DNA of 64,000 nt, from NCBI GenBank assembly GCA_029210585.1, contig JARGFP010000001.1:270050-334049 (forward strand), given 5' to 3'. Under the pieces are notes generated by a model that did not search any database, was not told where the DNA came from, and saw only the letters and a program-made list of their open reading frames with translations. This DNA comes from Bacteroidales bacterium. Lineage in GTDB: Bacteria; Bacteroidota; Bacteroidia; Bacteroidales; GCA-2748055. Numbering within the stretch: the first letter of the stretch is position 1; every line of letters begins with the position of its first letter. The translations under genes and the position numbers were made by a program. Of the stretch, positions 61,074-64,000 are shown piece by piece.

Positions 61074-63176
61074 ATGCAAGACTTCCTGAAGCAGGATATC
61101 CAGTTTCTTCCGGGCGTTGGCCCGGCAAAGGGTGATCTGCTCCGTAAAGAGGTAAATATACATACTTTCGAGGACCTGATCTACTACTTTCCTTTCAGGT
61201 ATGTCGACAAAAGCAAGTTTTACAAGGTACGGGAGATCCATCCCGATCTGCCCTATATCCAGATCAGGGGAACCATAAAAAAGTATGCTTCCGTTGGCGG
61301 TGGCCGGAAAAAACGGCTGGTGGCAGCCTTCGGGGATGATACCGGCACGCTGGAGCTGATCTGGTTCAAGGGTGCCAAATGGATCCCCGAAAATTTTCCC
61401 CCGGGAAAAGAAGTGGTGGTATTTGGCAAACCAACGGTATACAACAAGAAGCTCAACCTGGTGCATCCGGAGATGGAGGATCCGTCAAAGATCAAAAAGG
61501 TAACATCCAGTCTGCAGGCGGTTTATTCCACCACGGAGAAGATGAAGGACAACTACCTCAATTCGAAAGCCATCAGCAAGCTGCAGTCGAACCTGATTGG
61601 CATTCTGCCCTCAAACTTCAGCGAGACCCTCCCCTCCTGGCTGCTGCAACAACTGAAACTTGTAACACTCGACAGGGCACTGAAGCAGATTCATTTTCCC
61701 GATTCGGTCGCTGACCATAAACAGGCAGAGCTCAGGCTGAAGTTCGAGGAACTGTTCTACATCCAGCTCAATATCCTTCAGAAAAGAACGATCCGGAAAA
61801 CAGAGTATAAAGGCAACAAATTTCCCCATGTGGGGGAACACCTCAACTCCTTTTACAAGGAAAATCTTCCTTTCGAACTCACCGGGGCCCAGAAAAAGGT
61901 GCTCAGGGAGATACGCGCCGACCTGGGATCAGGGAAACAGATGAACCGCCTGCTGCAGGGAGACGTGGGCAGCGGGAAGACACTTGTGGCACTGATGTCC
62001 ATGCTGATTGCGCTGGACAATGATTTCCAGGCATGCCTGATGGCCCCCACGGAAATCCTGGCCAGTCAGCACTTCAGGAGCATCACCACTTTCCTGGAAG
62101 GTCTGGGTATCACCGTTGAACTCCTGACAGGTTCATCAAAAAAACCCGCCCGGGAGCGCATCCATGCCGGGTTACAGGAAGGCTCCCTCAAGATCCTGGT
62201 GGGCACCCACGCCCTTTTGGAGGATGTGGTGCAGTTCAAACGCCTCGGACTCGTGATCATCGATGAGCAGCACCGGTTCGGTGTGGCGCAGCGGGCCAAG
62301 CTCTGGCAAAAAAGCAGCGTGATGCCACATGTGCTGGTCATGACTGCCACCCCTATTCCAAGGACACTCTCGATGACTTTATATGGCGACCTGGACATAT
62401 CCGTGATCGATGAGCTTCCGCCGGGCAGGAAACCAATCATTACCAGACATTTCTACGAAAACCAGCGGCTCCGGGTGTTTGGTTTCATAAAAGAGGAGAT
62501 CCGCAAGGGAAGACAGATTTACATTGTATACCCGCTGATTAGGGAATCGGAAACGATGGATTACAAAGACCTGGAAGACGGGCTGGAGAGTATTTCCCGG
62601 GCCTTCCCTCCCCCGGAATACCAGGTGAGCGTGGTGCACGGGAAGATGAAACCGGAAGAGAAAGCGATCTCCATGAAACATTTCGTGGAAGGCAGGACGC
62701 ACATCATGGTTGCCACCACGGTGATCGAGGTGGGCGTGGATGTCCCCAATGCCACCACCATGGTCATTGAAAGTGCTGAGCGGTTCGGATTGTCGCAGCT
62801 CCACCAGTTGCGCGGACGCGTGGGTCGCGGTGCCGACCAATCCTACTGCATCCTGATGTCGGGTTATAAACTATCGGAAGACGGCCGCAAACGGCTGGAA
62901 ACCATGGTATCGACGAACGACGGTTTTGAAATTGCAGAGGTGGACCTGAAACTCCGGGGTCCGGGCGACCTGGAAGGGACCCAGCAGAGCGGGATTCCGT
63001 TCAACCTGAAGATCGCACACCTGGGGAAGGACCAGCAGATCCTGATCCTGGCAAGGGATGTGGCGGAACGGATCCTCGATGAGGACCCGAAACTGGAACT
63101 GGAAAAACATTTTATTTTTGCAAAGAATATCAGGAAAGGATCTGTGAACAAGGTCAATTGGGGGGATATCAGCTAG
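61074..63176 (+). CDS. recG: ATP-dependent DNA helicase RecG
   Basis: Fork-reversal helicase in recombination and repair, 700 residues. The wedge/OB region has IRGTIKKYASVGGGRKKRLV; the helicase core has LLQGDVGSGKTLVALMSML (Walker A), DEQHRFGVAQRAKL (DEQH), VMTATPIPRTLSMTLYGDLD and QLRGRVGRGADQSYC (motif VI). The start at 61074 (MQDFLKQDIQFLPGVGPAKG) gives the family's usual N-terminus; a frame open to 60936 would add 46 residues that cover the divergent methyltransferase start. Confidence 0.95.
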   Translation: MQDFLKQDIQFLPGVGPAKGDLLRKEVNIHTFEDLIYYFPFRYVDKSKFYKVREIHPDLPYIQIRGTIKKYASVGGGRKKRLVAAFGDDTGTLELIWFKGAKWIPENFPPGKEVVVFGKPTVYNKKLNLVHPEMEDPSKIKKVTSSLQAVYSTTEKMKDNYLNSKAISKLQSNLIGILPSNFSETLPSWLLQQLKLVTLDRALKQIHFPDSVADHKQAELRLKFEELFYIQLNILQKRTIRKTEYKGNKFPHVGEHLNSFYKENLPFELTGAQKKVLREIRADLGSGKQMNRLLQGDVGSGKTLVALMSMLIALDNDFQACLMAPTEILASQHFRSITTFLEGLGITVELLTGSSKKPARERIHAGLQEGSLKILVGTHALLEDVVQFKRLGLVIIDEQHRFGVAQRAKLWQKSSVMPHVLVMTATPIPRTLSMTLYGDLDISVIDELPPGRKPIITRHFYENQRLRVFGFIKEEIRKGRQIYIVYPLIRESETMDYKDLEDGLESISRAFPPPEYQVSVVHGKMKPEEKAISMKHFVEGRTHIMVATTVIEVGVDVPNATTMVIESAERFGLSQLHQLRGRVGRGADQSYCILMSGYKLSEDGRKRLETMVSTNDGFEIAEVDLKLRGPGDLEGTQQSGIPFNLKIAHLGKDQQILILARDVAERILDEDPKLELEKHFIFAKNIRKGSVNKVNWGDIS

Positions 63177-63194
63177 AACCTGGCCGCCATGTCC

Positions 63195-63386
63195 GGGATC
63201 AGGGCCCTGTTCCGGTGCAGACAGATCAGGTTACTGTGGTCAGCTCCCGGAGATGTTGATCTGGTCCCTGTGATCAGCTGTCGGCGCCCTGCTCCCGGAG
63301 ATGTTGATCTGGTCCCTGTGATCAGATGTCGGCGCCCTGCTCCCGGAGATGTTGATCCGGTTCCTGCAATGCGTTGTCAGCGTATT
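63195..63386. repeat. 48-bp tandem repeat (minisatellite) after recG
   Basis: Period 48: units starting GCTCCCGGAGATGTTGAT at 63243, 63291 and 63339; the first two are nearly identical and the third decays after about 25 bases. A fourth, older copy can be recognised at 63195-63242. The unit length is a multiple of three, so long frames appear on both strands, but they show no protein features. Confidence 0.88.
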
Positions 63387-63413
63387 TATTAGTGGTAAAA
63401 GAAAATTGAAAAT

Positions 63414-64000
63414 ATGGTATACAGGCTTCGTAAAACCTGCAACCTGGCGCTGTTCTTCCTGGTTGTTTCCGGCACCCTGCCGGCACAAGCAGATGAAAAG
63501 GAACATTTTCTGTACAGCTATATCCCCGGCCTCCGTCATGCCACTGTACGCGATTATGCCTGGTCACCATTGCTTTATTCAGGAATACAGGGCGTGTATG
63601 CCATTGGATATTCCAAAGAGGGAGCCAGTATCTCTGACCACATTGTATTCAGATTTGCAGCGGGGAACCTGACCAACAGGTGGGACAGGGTTATCCTGCC
63701 GGTAGGCGGAGCAATTCAAACGTTTAAATTGTACCATGCGCACTCAGACCCGGGCGAGGGAATCCACTGGGGATGGTCGAACCACAATGCATTTCAAACC
63801 CGCGATATCAGGGAAATCGGCAATTTCAACAACAGGAGTGAATACTTCACCTCTTTCGGTCCTGCCATGCGGTACCGCCTGCCATTTTCACTGTTCAACC
63901 GACAGTTCCGGCTGGAAATCCTTGCCGATGTCCAGCTGCTGGGATTCAAACTGCAGTCGTCGTATGTCACCTCCACGCCCCGGGGATTCACCGAGCCCTC
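63414..64000 (+). CDS. Secreted protein of unknown function, 5' part (runs off the window)
   Basis: The frame starts at ATG 63414 and stays open to the last base; 195 residues are present. A signal peptide is clear: MVYRLRKTCNLALFFLVVSG with a probable cleavage at LPAQA-DEKEH. The mature part starts with HFLYSYIPGLRHATVRDYAW and shows aromatic, alternating strands (GIQGVYAIGYSKEG, VIFRFAAGNLTNRWD-like, MRYRLPFSLFNRQFRLEIL) that could form an outer-membrane beta-barrel. I do not recognise the family. It lies just after the 48-bp repeat. Confidence 0.72.
   Translation, partial: MVYRLRKTCNLALFFLVVSGTLPAQADEKEHFLYSYIPGLRHATVRDYAWSPLLYSGIQGVYAIGYSKEGASISDHIVFRFAAGNLTNRWDRVILPVGGAIQTFKLYHAHSDPGEGIHWGWSNHNAFQTRDIREIGNFNNRSEYFTSFGPAMRYRLPFSLFNRQFRLEILADVQLLGFKLQSSYVTSTPRGFTEP

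Noticed and set aside
63195-63386. CRISPR-like appearance of the 48-bp repeats
   Set aside because: Direct tandem copies with no unique spacers and no cas genes.
63189-63539. Frames on both strands through the 48-bp repeat
   Set aside because: They are open only because the unit length is a multiple of three; no domain, and the plus-strand secreted gene starts within their 3' end.

Overview
The window is a 64-kb chromosomal segment of a Bacteroidota bacterium, probably a free-living or marine-type member of the Bacteroidales/Marinilabiliales; the order-level placement is inference. The phylum call rests on: a 287-residue primary sigma factor; several exact matches to the Bacteroidota -7 promoter element TAnnTTTG; a type IX secretion (T9SS) C-terminal sorting domain; phylum-typical proteins (DUF4199, DUF5063, DUF2807, OstA-like, a small SRP RNA); and a Rho factor with a large disordered insertion. 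Most genes are moderately G+C-rich. One island at about 25.5-27.2 kb is clearly A+T-rich.

Layout. 0-8 kb: the 3' end of a mitochondrial-type aconitase, a LuxC-like acyl-CoA reductase, a pRiA4b ORF-3-like protein and miaA, then a GDP-heptose/glycosyltransferase cluster (GT4, HddA-like kinase, HddC-like nucleotidyltransferase) facing a GT2 and a DUF4199 protein. 8.1-8.3 kb: the SRP RNA gene with its own promoter. 8.3-15.2 kb: the isoleucine/valine operon ilvD-ilvB-ilvN-ilvC followed by ilvA, preceded by a complete transcription attenuator with a Leu/Ile/Val-rich leader peptide. This is the most interesting regulatory element in the window. 15.4-18.7 kb: two lipoprotein sulfatases. 18.8-25.5 kb: a respiratory locus with a Rieske protein, a b6-type cytochrome b and an eight-heme cytochrome c, diverging from a second eight-heme cytochrome with TPR repeats. 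25.5-27.2 kb: the A+T-rich island with a lipoprotein and a 5'-truncated T9SS protein.

27-37.9 kb: housekeeping genes (rhomboid protease, GNAT acetyltransferase, YciO-type protein, CoA-binding protein, trkH-trkA potassium uptake, comEC, a dihydroorotate-dehydrogenase-like flavoprotein, def, ruvX). 38-41.5 kb: pyruvate:ferredoxin oxidoreductase, which implies anaerobic or fermentative capacity. 41.8-44.8 kb: rho and the primary sigma factor gene, diverging from a shared 389-bp region. 44.9-51 kb: yaaA, a DUF2807 lipoprotein, and a tightly packed recQ-DUF5063-exonuclease-RlmI-like group. 51-58.3 kb: guaB, three consecutive SurA/parvulin-type periplasmic folding proteins and an OstA-like protein, which looks like an outer-membrane biogenesis unit. 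58.4-64 kb: DUF2795, cobalamin adenosyltransferase, an ABC ATPase, a methyltransferase, recG, and a secreted protein running off the end.

Short imperfect tandem repeats sit at several gene ends (22 bp near 30.2 kb, 16 bp near 41.7 kb, 48 bp near 63.3 kb). I see no tRNA, rRNA, CRISPR array, transposase or phage gene. No complete novel defence or mobile system is evident; the best candidates for something little described are the ilv attenuator and the Rieske/b6/octaheme-cytochrome complex.
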